Below are positions 11,300-22,668 of a DNA stretch of 43,433 bases, in pieces (the first letter of the stretch is position 1; each line of letters begins with the position of its first letter). The translations under genes were made by a program, and so were the position numbers. The notes below the pieces were generated by a model that was given only the letters and a program-made list of their open reading frames with translations, was not told where the DNA came from and ran no database searches. This stretch comes from an archaeon (lineage in GTDB: Archaea > Methanobacteriota > Methanobacteria > Methanobacteriales > Methanobacteriaceae). The stretch is taken from NCBI GenBank assembly GCA_024409165.1, contig JAKSUE010000001.1:1-43433 (forward strand), given 5' to 3'.

Positions 11300-14200
11300 T
11301 TACTCGTATATATAACTACATCAGTTAAATTCATTAGTTGGAGTATCAGGTACGGCACCACCTTTTCGTGTTCCGGCAAACGCATCTTTTAAACAATCTG
11401 TTGGACTAAGATCTTTATTTTTTGCATATAAGAATTTTTTATATCAAGGGTGATCTAATTCTTCCTCTGTTGAAAGTTCTGCACAATTATAGAACATACG
11501 TTCACAAGAGTGTGCTGCAAATGTATCTGGATTTACAATTGGTGCTCTAGTCAATAATGGACATCTTTCGAACATTCCTCAGTAACAATAAGGTTTTAAT
11601 TTTTTAGCAGGCAATTCTAATTCTTTTGCAATTGTCAATGCTTCACAACTTCCGAATAATTTATAAAAGCAATAATCGTTTAATACAGGCTCCTCATAAA
11701 GTGTTTTGTAATTAAGCATACTCATTATATTTCCAGAAATTTCAAGTTTACCAGATGAACGGAAAGTAATATAATCAGAATCAGAAGTATTCAATGTATC
11801 ATTTGTATTTCTTATACAAACTTTTTGACCATTTAATAATGTTATTTTTTGATCTGCCTCTAAAGTTTTTCAAACAGTTCCATCATAAGAATATTGAATT
11901 CCAGAATCATCTACGTCACCATATGAGTAGAATCAAAGTTGTGAACCGTTTTCTTTAGAAGTAAAAATAAGACCATCATAATCTATACTTGGATCATGAG
12001 AACCTCAAACATATTCGTTGTTAGCTCATACTAAATGATATACTTTAGATTTGTCTGCTGGAATTTCAGGAACTGGACATTTTTCAATAACATCTACCAC
12101 TAAATCAGTATCTTCTGATGCTGTATATGTAGCATAAAATTCGCCCATATCAACTATTAGTGTTCAAATTTCAGGTGTTTCTTTTACTACTTTTGCTTGT
12201 AAAGAAGGATATTTGTGTAAAGTTTCAATTCCTGTTACATCGTCTCTTTCTATATAAACTAATGAAACTGTTTTGTAATTTAAAATTTCTTGACATCAAT
12301 CAATTACTGCTGTTTTGTCAAAGACAGGAACTTTTCTTCCTTTTATTTCTTGACTCATATCACTTGATAGTTGTATTTTTGCAATTCTATTGATTGCTTC
12401 TGATAATACTTTATTTTGAACTGGAGCTTTAGATGTACCATTTAATTGATCATCTGGTCTAACATTAAACTTATGATATTGACCATTGCTATAAATTGCT
12501 TGTTCTAAATATGTAACTCCTTTATCATCTCTTACAATCAAAGAACCAGGCATTCATTCATATTCTTCTGGAGAGTGTACTTTTTTAGTATAAATAATAA
12601 AGTTGGCATCTTCTTCATCATCTGCTTCAACAATACGATTTGCCGTACATCAATCTATAAAATTGTGATATGGTTCTGCTGTATTGAAATTATAATTATC
12701 TCTATTATTTAGTATTACTCTATTTTCAGTTGTATCAAAAGTAATGTTTGCTGATTCTGAATCTTCAACTTTCATATAAGAATAATCAGCAACTTCATCC
12801 AATGTTACTCCAATAGGTAATAAAATATTTTGTCCTAATGGATCTTCACCATCTTCTACACAATATAAAGTTGCTTCTGCTTCTGTTTCAACTTGATACA
12901 TAAAGTCATGCAAACTTGAAACTCCAAAATATCAAGGGTTCATTACACCGAAAGGAATCTTGATTTCAATTCCTGCTGCAGGTACTGAAACTATGTGCAT
13001 AGCGCTATCTAAATCATATGAATAGTTTACCGGAGCTCCTCTATATGAATCTACTATTTTATAATATCTAGTAGTTCCTACTTCTCCTCTATCTATTAAT
13101 TCTGCAGATGCTTTAACAGGTGCTTTCTTAATATATAATTTGCCTTCTTCACCAGTTGCTGGATATTCAGATACAATTTTTATAGATTCTGTTGGTTCTG
13201 ATCCTCCAATGTCTGATAAACCCATAGTTCCACTTACACCACTTGAAGTAATACGAACACTAATATCAGTTGCTTGTATATCTTCTTCATTAATTGACGT
13301 AGAAGAACCGTTAAAATTAAAACCTCCGCCTTCTCCTCTAACATCTGTCATGTTTGGTAAAAGTATAGAATAATTTGCAACTGCAACTCCGCCAAACGTC
13401 AATTGAATATTAGCTATAACATTTGGTAATCTTCCTTTTTCATCAAAGAAATCTTCAATATCGGAATATGGATTATCTCCTGTAAATGTAATTTCTTTTT
13501 CAATAAATGGATCACTATATTCTACACTACCATTTAATACAAATATTGGATCACTTGCAGAATCTGTTTTTACAGTTAATACTCAAGATAATGTACTTTC
13601 TGTAATAGTAATATTCTTAATCATAAATGCACCAGATTCAACACCTACGTGACTATAACCAAGACTTCCAGTTACATGTCCATCATCATTTAAGTAATAT
13701 TTTTCATTATCAAATAGAATATAAGATAATGTACTTTCTTTTAATGCAGCTAATTGTTCTTCTGTAATTGTACCACTTGTTGCAGTAGATGGAGCACTAA
13801 TAACTACTTCTTTAGCATGTAAAGAAATTTGTACTTTATCATTTGTTTCATTTAAGTCAACAGATACTTCATCACTACCTTCAAGTAAGTCCGCTAGATC
13901 TTCTGGAGTAATTTCTCCACCTGATCCAGAACCTACATTAGCAATTTTTTGTCATAAATTTAAATTATATCTATAAATACCTTTTTCAGTATCACCAGAA
14001 TCTTGAAGTAAAACAAAAATTTGACCATTGTATTCTCCACTAGGAAGACTATTTCCTGATGGTAATGTATCAAGTTTTAAATCAGATTGTGTTTTATTTC
14101 CTTTTAAATCAACACCATTAATAGATGGAATGTTATCTAAATCTTCATAATCATCAATAATGTCATCTTCAGCTGCGATACCTAAATCAGACAATGATTT

Positions 14201-14632
14201 ATTTCCTGATAAAGTTACATCATTAATTTTTGGTTTATTTGTTAAATCATTATAATCATCTGTACCACCTGATCCTCCATGAGAATCATATTCAATTGCT
14301 TCATCCATTAAAGGACTTAATACAATATATGTTGGTTTATTTTTACTTGTTTCTTTTGTTGATACTACTGCAGTTACTGTATATTTTGTAGCACCGTCGT
14401 CATATCTAACTTTTATTTGATCATTAAGTTTAGCACTATCTAATAAAGTGTTATAACCTTTTTCAAATTGAATTTCGAATTCATCAATCATTTTCTTTGT
14501 ATAGAAACCGTCTTGATAAACTCTTGGTCTACTTGGTCCAACTGCAAAAGAAATATCACATGATTTAAGATGTGTTACTTCTACTCAGTCAGATTCATCG
14601 TAAACATAAATTTTTGCGTTTTGAATTATCAT
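11300..14632 (-). CDS. large tail fibre / receptor-binding protein with DUF285-like C-terminus
   Basis: 1110 aa. After a short N-terminal anchoring part, residues about 125-200 hold two copies of the fibre motif 'NDLTNKPKIN...LSGNKSLSDLG' / 'EDLDNIPSIN...LKGNKTQSDL', common in phage tail fibres. The middle is beta-rich. Residues about 990-1065 show MFxxCxxLTxAPxx-type repeats (FGSCEALTIAKELELPAKKL, MFERCPLLTRAP, MFYNCAELS), as in BspA/DUF285 leucine-rich surface proteins, a plausible adhesion tip. ATG has GGAGG nine bases upstream and its own extended -10 promoter. It follows the capsid gene terminator, so it starts a separate transcription unit. Confidence 0.75.
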
Positions 14633-14667
14633 TAGTCAAAACCTCCTATTATATATATTATTTATAT

Positions 14668-14678
14668 ATTATATCACA
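14668..14678 (-). promoter_or_regulatory. extended -10 promoter for the fibre/connector/tail unit
   Basis: Minus strand reads TGTGATATAAT about 36 bases before the fibre ATG. It matches the Gram-positive TRTGnTATAAT element and four other late promoters here. No good -35 is visible because the upstream bases form the capsid terminator. Confidence 0.6.
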
Positions 14679-14679
14679 A

Positions 14680-14716
14680 AAAATAAAAATATAGACAGCT
14701 TTTTATGGCCGCCTAT
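14680..14716 (-). terminator. rho-independent terminator after the capsid operon
   Basis: On the minus strand ATAGGCGGC (14716-14708) pairs with GCTGTCTAT (14699-14691), nine base pairs with two G-U, then ATTTTTATTTTTT. It lies just after the stop of the 133-aa gene. Confidence 0.8.
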
Positions 14717-14741
14717 ATTCTAATTATGAATTACAGCACTA

Positions 14742-15143
14742 TTATGGAGCTGGAGTTTCATGTAAACTCAAAGCCACAGTACCGCCTAATTTTGGTGTCA
14801 ATGAAATCATTGCATGTTCAGTAGATCCATTGAATTTAGTAAATGTAATTGCTGAAATATCAAAGAATTGTTCACAAACGATAGCACCGTTATCCAATTT
14901 TACTTTGATAGTATCTCCAACAACTATACCACTAAGATCATCAAAATCTTCTTTTTCAAAAACCATTTCAATTCTTTGAACAGAATCATTACAGAAATTT
15001 CCTGTAGCACCTTGTAGAGGTCTAACTGGAATTTGACCGTTAACAATATTAATTGCAACTAAGTCATCTGTAAGTTCTACGTAAGAACCATAAGTTCCTG
15101 AAGTAGCGTATGCATAGAAAGTATCTAATGTATCAAAAATCAT
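14742..15143 (-). CDS. small structural protein next to the major capsid gene (133 aa)
   Basis: Immediately downstream of the major capsid gene with a GAGGTAAC-type site. Predicted beta-rich, with GDTIKVKLDNG and a Gly/Thr-rich C-terminus. It contains no Trp, so it is intact under both codes. Position and fold impression suggest a head decoration or head-tail joining protein, but no family is recognised. Last gene before the terminator. Confidence 0.6.
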   Translation of the reverse strand: MIFDTLDTFYAYATSGTYGSYVELTDDLVAINIVNGQIPVRPLQGATGNFCNDSVQRIEMVFEKEDFDDLSGIVVGDTIKVKLDNGAIVCEQFFDISAITFTKFNGSTEHAMISLTPKLGGTVALSLHETPAP

Positions 15144-15159
15144 AAGTTACCTCCTAAGA

Positions 15160-16074
15160 TTAAGGAAGATCTACTACGTTTAAGTAGTAAACACCGTTAG
15201 AGTTAACTAAATAGTGTTCTACATATTCCAAACAAGTTAAGAAAGTACAGTCTGCTGGATAATCAGATGGTGCTCTCTTCATAACAACAGGTTCAACCAG
15301 ATATCTTAACATAATAACTTGAGATCTGTCAACTAAAATCATATTAGCTTCATGACCTGCTGCGAAAGTATGTCATTTACTAGATAGACGAGGAGCTTTT
15401 AAGATAGGGTATCCTAAAATATAACCTGCAAATCCTTGTCTAATATCAGTAGCTGGAATATTACCAACACCATTAGCCATGATTAAACCGTCTGTATATA
15501 GTTTTTGTCATAGTTCAGGAGTCATGTAAATAACAATGTTTCCTTCTTCAGAACCATTTAAGTTCATTTGAGTTACAGCTTCGTTGATTGTAGCAAATAC
15601 ATCTGCTGTTTTAGCATCAGATTTACGTTTAACTGTACCTGGAGTACCTCTCGTTACTAAGTCATCAATTGCGATTCTTTCGTATTCACGAGCCATTTCT
15701 GCAATAGCTTCTGCCATACGGAAACCAACATAATCAGTTCCTGTAGACATAATTTCGAAGTTTTGGAAAACTTGAGCAATTGCTAATTGGTGTGTAATTT
15801 TAACAGTTTCATATTCACCACTAGTGTAGTCAAATGAAAGAGGTGTTCCTAATTTTACATTTCTTTTAATTGTTGAAGCGTCATTACGTTTACCTCTTGG
15901 GAATGCGTAAGTAGGCGTGTCAGTTTCTATAATTCTTCATGTACCTGGTTGACCAATAACAACTTGAGGCATTAAAGTAGTTAGTACTTCAAAACCAAAT
16001 TTGTGCGGTTGTTGATAACCACTAGTTGATGTTGGTTGTTGGTATCATTTTTGTAAATTAATATCAATAGCCAT
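15160..16074 (-). CDS. major capsid protein (HK97-type likely)
   Basis: 304 aa. Order portal, scaffold, this gene is the classic head module. The sequence starts with a Gln/Tyr/Thr-rich N-arm; has a helix REYERIAIDDLVTRGTPG in the middle; then FATINEAVTQMNLNG and IVIYMTPELWQKL, a pattern common in HK97-fold capsid proteins ('vi..p..w..L....'); and a C-terminal beta domain. Length suits a small HK97 capsid subunit without a long delta domain. It has only a few Trp codons. Start ATG is preceded by GGAGAC. Confidence 0.75.
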
Positions 16075-16108
16075 TAATTTGTCTCCTTATATTATAATAT
16101 TTATTAAT

Positions 16109-16669
16109 CTATTTTTTACCAATAAATTTGTTATAACGAGCTAATTGTGCAGCGTCAGATCTGTCTGAATAATCCACATCTAAAGAAGCATTTGATTGAG
16201 CTCTTACACCATAATTAACTTTAGATTCAACTTCTTCCTCTTCAACTTTTTCAACAGGCTTTTTAGCTTGTTTAGGCATTTCAACCACTTCTTCCTTTTT
16301 AGCAGGAACTGCTTCTTGAGGAGTTGATTCTTTAGGACCTCACTTCTTATATAATGAAGAAGCTGCATCCTCAAATTTTAGTTTGGCATCACCAGACATT
16401 TTATAGTCAATCATAGCCATGAACTCATTCATAGATTCGTCATCCATTTTATTGTTAATGTTTTTATATACATAAGCTCTATTTTTTAAGCTTTGAATTT
16501 CTTGATTCTTAGCATTTTCTAGAGTTGTATATTTTTCATTGAAAGCATTAGTTTTTTTAATATCTAAAGCATCTTCGTTTTTATTAATAGCTGCTAAGAC
16601 TGCATTAAAGTCTTCTGGCTTTGTTAAGTCTTTGTTTTCAATGATCTTTTTTAATTCAGTATCTTTCAT
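16109..16669 (-). CDS. scaffolding protein
   Basis: 186 aa, highly charged and helical. Residues 1-105 look coiled-coil. Residues about 115-150 are Pro/Glu/Lys/Val-rich low complexity. The C-terminus is basic (RYNKFIGKK), as in scaffolds that touch the capsid shell. Placement directly before the major capsid gene fits. AGGAGA site before ATG. Confidence 0.65.
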
Positions 16670-16740
16670 ATTTTCTCCTTATTTTTATCGTATAAGCACG
16701 AATATTCCCGAGTTTACATGATCGGCCATGTTATAATATT

Positions 16741-16751
16741 ATTATACCGCA
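16741..16751 (-). promoter_or_regulatory. promoter for the scaffold-capsid unit
   Basis: Minus strand reads TGCGGTATAAT in the only real gap of the head genes (16670-16773). Downstream, the 5' leader contains ACATGGCCGATCATGT and CGGGAATATTCG, both able to form small hairpins. The site would allow high capsid expression independent of the portal. Confidence 0.5.
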
Positions 16752-16773
16752 ATTAATGCACTTATGCGCAGTT

Positions 16774-18246
16774 TTATTTTAATTGATTTGCGGCTAAATA
16801 TGCGGTAAGTAATGTAGCCTTTTCAAACTCTTCTGTACATTTTTGGATAATGTAATCCGCTCTTTGTTTTGAGTAACCACAATAATCAACCAAAAGTGTT
16901 TTTTGGTCTATGTTTCTCATTCCTGGAATTGTGTTAGAAGAGTTCATTAACCTAATTCCAAGATCAGTTCTTGCATCTTTATTAACAAATACACTATCAT
17001 CAAAATCTACTTCAATCATAGATGGATCAGATAATATTTTAATTTCTTCATCAGGAATTAATCCTTCTCTATAAAAATCCATTAATAAAGCAAATACTAT
17101 AGTTCTAATTGCTGTTTCAAGATTAGCTTTAATAGCATTAATTGTATTATAAGCTTCTTTATGACTTAATAAACTTTGTGTAGCAGTCATTTCTATTTTA
17201 GGATAATCTAACTTATAAAAATCTGGACCAAGACCTGCAGTTTCAGTTAACATTTGTAAGTCAAATTGAATTTTTTGAGTAAATTCTGCAATTCTAACAG
17301 CTGGTACTCATTCAGTTACTTTATCATCTGCAATATCAACAGCTTGAAATAAACCAGATCTAATGTTTGCCTTTTTCATTTCAATTGGCATACCATTTTC
17401 ATCAGTAGCAGTAACTGTTTTTCTTATCATTTCTGGATTAACAAATACTGCTTTACCTGATAATTCCATTTCATCATCTAATCTATCTCAATCTTTTTTA
17501 AGAGCATCTAAATAAATAGTCTTAGAAATCATTGAATTATGAAAAGGAGTATCAATTCATCTTGGACAATTTAATCCTGTTGAAATTCATGCAAATCTTT
17601 TAATTGGTAATTTATTTTCATCGTCGTGATATAAAACTTCTGGCTGTACATTTCCTAATATTCTAAATCAAATAGGTTGGCCAAAATTAATCATTCTTAA
17701 AACACCAGCATCATATTGATATAAAAGTGTTTTTCTTCCTTGTAATGATTCTATTACACAAGTAACATAAATTTTATTTTGAACTTTACTTTTTTGAAAT
17801 CAACATAATTCACTAACATCATGATTATTATAACTTATAGGAATAACATTATTGCCAGGAATATAATTAATAGCAGGACGACCATCAATAGGATCAGTAT
17901 ATGTTGCCATTACCATATCTCCTATTCCAGCCATGTGTTGTAAATTCTTAGCTAACACAGCATCAAAATTAAGTCTTTGTTTGATTTCACGATCAATAAT
18001 ATAGTTAAGATATTCTGAATTTGTTCTAATTACTGGACGATCAGACAATATTAAATTTGATACGTCTTTACATAATCTTTGAGCAAAACCTAAAACATCA
18101 ACATTATTTCAAAGTCTTCTTTGTCACTGAAATTTTTCTGCTCAAATAATTGGAAATTGTGTATAACTTAAATGCAACTCTTTACAAAGAGCTTTAATTA
18201 ACATTTCATCATTATCTGGTTGTGCATTCATATCTAATTCTGGCAT
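16774..18246 (-). CDS. portal protein (SPP1 gp6-like class)
   Basis: 490 aa. The N-terminal region has FQWQRRLWNNVDVLGFAQRL, then CKDVSNLILSDRP, typical of portals of Gram-positive phages ('...AK.vc.d.a.Ll..E.p'). Residues about 80-110 (FDAVLAKNLQHMAGIGDMVM) match the helical part of the same family. The C-terminal half has the long helix region (MTATQSLLSHKEAYNTI, in the place of the family's 'T.TEi.s....y.ti'). Located between TerL and scaffold genes. Its ribosome site AGGAG is inside the last codons of the upstream gene. Confidence 0.8.
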
Positions 18247-18248
18247 AA

Positions 18249-18761
18249 TTATCTACTCCTTATCATGCTTTGTCCTATATTAAAACCTTTAGCAATTCCT
18301 TCACCTACATTTTGAAGAAGACCACCTGCAAGTTTTAAAGCTGATGATTTTTCCTTTTCTCTAAGTTCTTCTGTTTTTTCTTTTTCTTTTTCGTTTTTTC
18401 TTTGAGCTTCTATTTGTTTGAACTTTTTGACTAATTTTTTATCTACTTCTTTACTTATTTGTCCAAAACTTAATTCTGAAGATTCTTTTTGAGGATTAAT
18501 TATTTTTGAAATTTCTGCAAATCTTGGATCATTTAATCCAATAGTACTTACTTTATTTTCATCTTTATTAAATACAGAATAACCTGTTACTTTTAATTTT
18601 TTAACATCTGGATCATGAGGATTTCTATCTTTTTCATCTTTATCAGTTTCAGATTTAGGATTATTCCTCTTTTTCTTTTCAGAATCTCTTTGTTCTTCTG
18701 GTTTATCCGCTTCTGTTTTTTTCTTTTTATCAACTGGATTTGTTCCACTTCCTGATGGCAT
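18249..18761 (-). CDS. Lys/Glu-rich structural protein (170 aa)
   Basis: Between TerL-side genes and the portal. The first 60 residues are extremely charged (repeated KKK, EEQRDSEKKK). The middle has a long helix (KKFKQIEAQRKNEKEKEK). The C-terminus is Gly-rich and partly hydrophobic (LAGGLLQNVGEGIAKGFNIG). It could be an internal head protein or packaging accessory. No Trp codon. GGAGGTAAC site before ATG. Confidence 0.6.
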   Translation of the reverse strand: MPSGSGTNPVDKKKKTEADKPEEQRDSEKKKRNNPKSETDKDEKDRNPHDPDVKKLKVTGYSVFNKDENKVSTIGLNDPRFAEISKIINPQKESSELSFGQISKEVDKKLVKKFKQIEAQRKNEKEKEKTEELREKEKSSALKLAGGLLQNVGEGIAKGFNIGQSMIRSR

Positions 18762-18772
18762 ATGTTACCTCC

Positions 18773-19081
18773 TTATCCAAATCTTTTTAAAAGATCTTTA
18801 TGTTCTTTTTTATCTTTTACTTTTTTTGCGGTTACTCCTGGTCTTGTTCTAATATTAAAAAATTCATGACCAACAGAACCTGTCATTAAATAAGGCATTC
18901 CTCTTTTAACTTCTTTACCTTGATATTTTCAAAAAGTAGAGTTTTTACCTTCTCCAAATTGAACGGTTAATTCATCTGGACCTGTTTGAATCAATTGATT
19001 TAAGTCTGGATTACTTGTTGATTTTGTTCTAGACTTACCACCTACAAATACAGTGGCTGTTCTTTCTTTTTTCTTTTCCAT
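18773..19081 (-). CDS. hypothetical protein in the packaging region (102 aa)
   Basis: Basic protein directly downstream of TerL. Residues 8-20 and 35-75 look beta-rich (TATVFVGGKS, DELTVQFGEGKN). The C-terminus is Lys-rich. One TGA-Trp. ATG is preceded by AGGAG and by a TATAAT-like stretch between it and the TerL stop. No family recognised. Confidence 0.6.
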
Positions 19082-19111
19082 AATTACTCCTATATTATAT
19101 ATTATACTATA

Positions 19112-20749
19112 TTAATTCCAATTATGAACACTTATCGGACGGATTTTAGAAGAATATTTACCTTTACTTTTTCTAATTCTGTTTGTAAACATATCTCAAA
19201 ATTCTGGTAATCAACTATATTCGTTGGCATCGATATGGTCCATTCTCATTGAAAGTTTAGAAGGATCATCTAATCTAATACGTTCTCCAGTTTCTTTAGA
19301 TCTCTTTTTATCCCATACCTGATTTTTATAAGCTTGATAGATTAGAGGGTCTTTTATTTTTAATATTCCAGGTATGGTTAACGCAGTTCAAATACCATCA
19401 ATTCTTTTTGGTACATCTGGAGTTTTTCATAAACGATTTATAATTAAATAATCTGGATCTTTATATCTAAAACATGCATCATAAAAGTCTTTTCCACCTG
19501 ATGTTTTACGGTCCATTTGAAAATATATTCTATAAGAAGGATATTCTTCATGAACCATATCACAAAATTGTAATATCATTGTTGCATAATCATTAATATC
19601 AAATGATCTATACGGTAATTTAACACCGTCTTTAATATATTCAGATCTTCTATTACAATGACTTCAACAATGAATTCCTTGTTGTATTCTAAGATCTTTA
19701 CCTTTTCATTCAAATCCTGATAAAGTAATAACCGTTGCATCTGAACGACCAACGTCAACACCAATAACTAGTGTATCAGGATTAAAGTTTTCATGTTCAC
19801 CAAAGTGAATATTATAATTAAGATTAGGATAACATATATCTCCATCTCAAGGCATCTTACCTAAATAAACGTGATTATATGTTATTGGATCTGATAATTT
19901 TAAACCTTCAATTTCATCTAAAGCATCTTGACCAAGAAATTTATATTTTTCTTTAGTGCTCATATCAAGATAATTATTAAATTGATATCAAACATTTGAT
20001 TGTTTTCGTTTAACATCTAATCAATCTAATACTCAACCACCACTTGATTCTGTACCTGCTGGAGTGTTAAATTCATATTCTACGCAAAATTCATGAGATT
20101 TAAAATTGTCTCAATTATTATCTTGATAAAATCACGGTTGATCTAATAATCACTTCTCATTCTTCACGAAAGCATAACCATGAGAATTGCAATATAATTC
20201 TATCTTATCTCAAAGGGTTCTAGAATATGATGCCCGGATGAACGTGGCGATAGTATTTTCTAATTCTCTAGGATTTCAACCAATAAAGTTAGTTAATTCG
20301 TAAAATCTAACAAATAATCACTTATTGTGTTCTGTTGGACGGCGTCCTTTAAAAGATTCACTACCCATTTTACCATGTTCAAATCAAATTTTATTAACGC
20401 CTCATTTATTACGAATTTTTATTCATGCTTCACCATTCTTAGTTGCATGAAATTCTATATGTTGTCTTGGTATTTTTAATAAAAATGCAGCAAAAACATA
20501 GTCTTGAAATACTTTATCTAATATTGATTGATATTCATAAGCAATTACAAATCCATCTGCATGAGGTGTTTGAAGTAATCTTCATAAATCATACATTGAA
20601 AAGAACGTGGATTTTGTAGTTCCACGTCCACTGTGTAAAATTAAATGTCTAGCTTTTGGAATATATGTAAATAAATGTTGATAATAAGAAGCTATTTCTT
20701 CACTTAAGATTACTCTATTTCCTTCTATATAATCATTAGTAAATGGCAT
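19112..20749 (-). CDS. terminase large subunit (TerL)
   Basis: 545 aa, about 20 in-frame TGA-Trp codons. The ATPase P-loop is HSGRGTTKST (Gly41-Thr48). A degenerate Walker B/catalytic Glu region reads LFVRFYELTNF near residue 150. The nuclease domain starts with VIGVDVGRSD (Asp332), the usual first acidic residue of the RNase H-like fold, and a later DHIDA supplies further acidic residues. TerL cuts and pumps phage DNA into the prohead through the portal encoded two genes downstream. Its site GGAG is inside the tiny membrane-peptide gene that abuts it. Confidence 0.88.
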
Positions 20750-20836
20750 TTAATTCTCCTTTGTAATACATAAAAGTATTATTAAAATAATAACAATTAT
20801 AAATAATCCAAATATTACTCATAATGTCGGTGTCAT
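20750..20836 (-). CDS. tiny membrane peptide (28 aa)
   Basis: ATG has GAGGAATAA upstream. The peptide is one transmembrane helix (WVIFGLFIIVIILIILLC) with a short charged tail, and contains one TGA-Trp. It ends directly before the TerL start and carries TerL's ribosome site. Possibly a holin-type or lysis-timing peptide, or only a translational leader for TerL. Confidence 0.5.
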
Positions 20837-20891
20837 CTTTATTCCTCTAAGGTTAAGAATTTTCAAATAATATATAAGATTCTACACATAA

Positions 20892-22667
20892 TTAAATACA
20901 GAAGCACGGAGCAATAGGAAAGACAAGATTGTACTCATTGTAAGCAACTAAAACACCATTAGCTTCCACACATCAAGAAGAGTTGACAAAGGCTGAAGTT
21001 TCTGGTGAACGAAGTCGATATCGGCCATTACCAGCATCATAATCATAGCAAAAACCTGCATAGTTGCGAGCATCGTAATCATCACTAATAATAGGTGCTT
21101 CAGTATAATAATCACCATTATTAATTTGTGCTTTTTGTCTTGAAGTATTGTCGTCATGTGCTACATAATATTCATATGTTGTTCCTTCATTTGTTTGATA
21201 TATACTTGTTCCAGCAACAGTCATTTCTCTATAACTTGGAATAAATATTTTTGTAGCATAAGTTGTGTTAGTGTAAGAGTTTGTAGTTGCAACAACTTTA
21301 TTAACTTGTTTAATAACATTTTGTAGTCCAATAGGCAACATTTCTAATACTGAACTTGTATAAGTTGTAGATTTTGTTGTTGAACCTTTTTGGTATCAAC
21401 CAGCAAATGGAGCGGTTCCAGTTCCGTTAAGTGCTTTTTGTATATTTGAGTTTATAAAATCATAGTTTGTTGAACTACTACCATTTTGTCAGTCCCAAAC
21501 TGTCGCAATAGAGTGTCCTGTGTTATCACTTAATAAATTAACAAATTCCCAGGTAGTATGAGCTTTTCCACTTCCGTCTGCTAAATCGTCGTGATCTATA
21601 CCAATTAATCTAATAGTATGAGTAACACCATTAACTTCAACTTCTCTTGTTGTTCCAATGTCGTCTTCTGTTAATTCGTCAGTATGATCTCACCAATCTT
21701 CAGATGGTTCTGGTTCATCTGTTTTATAATAATATTTGTGTCCTACTGTTGGATTGCCAGTGAAATCACCTTTTGTTCCAGAAAACATACCTGAAACATC
21801 GCCACTTTCAGATATACTTCCTCCAATTAGGTTCATAAATAAAGTTCCAGTTGGATCATCCTCATATACTTTAATATTAGTATTATTAAACATGTTTGAC
21901 ATTGGATATTCTAGTGATGAAGGAGATGTTATTATTAATGGTTCATTATTGCCTATAATAGAAGGTTTTTCTAATTTTGTACAACCCTTAAACATAGATG
22001 TGAACATTGAATTTGTTATATTTATCGCTGGAATATTTTTTGGTGGAATAATTAAATTTGTTTGATCACTAAATAAATTAGAACAAATAGTTCCATCTGG
22101 AATTACTAAGTTTTCAGCAGACACTACATTTAAATTTTTAAAAATACTATTTGAGTAAGAAAATGAACTTGCAGTTTTATAATTTGTTAATGAAGTTATA
22201 TCTCCACCTATTTTTACATAATCTTGCACTGTGCTATTAAATTGAAATTGAGATGAAGTAAAATAAGTTGCACTCTCATTTCCTTTTATATATAACAATG
22301 ATCCAGCAGGAACTTCTATTTCTTTTCCTTCTGTTTCTAAGGCTGAAGCATATTCTCATTCATGTCAAGTTATATTATCAAAAGAATATTGTAATTGTGG
22401 GGATGAAGCACCATATCCAAAAATTTTTCATTTTATAGTTGTTTTTCTTTTTAAATACGGAACACTCATAAATGAAATATTAAGTGGTGCATTTTCAATA
22501 GGTTCTGGTCAAATAATTTCACCACCTCCACCTTCAATAGTAGCTATTGCAGCAGCTAAATTATTAGAGTTTTTATCAGCTGGAACAGTTCCACCTTTTT
22601 CATCTATTTTATCATAAGCTGCTAATAAATCATTATTTAATTGTGTAATTTTATCTGAAATAGCCAT
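20892..22667 (-). CDS. fibre-type protein with DUF285-like middle and DUF6273-like end
   Basis: 591 aa. Residues 1-50 look like an attachment helix (LNNDLLAAYDKIDEKGG) with a Gly linker. Residues about 215-310 include a FTSMFKGCTKLEKPS element of the DUF285/BspA type. The C-terminal ~200 residues have the layout of DUF6273: a long beta domain ending in YRLRSPETSAF, then ...VNSSWCVEANG and a final hydrophobic strand. Such domains are common on phage fibres and surface proteins of gut Firmicutes and probably bind receptors. It follows another fibre gene by one base. Confidence 0.65.
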
Positions 22668-22668
22668 A

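Noticed and set aside
20892..22667. Diversity-generating retroelement target at the DUF6273-like C-terminus
   Set aside because: No reverse transcriptase gene and no template repeat with adenine-biased differences noticed in the window.
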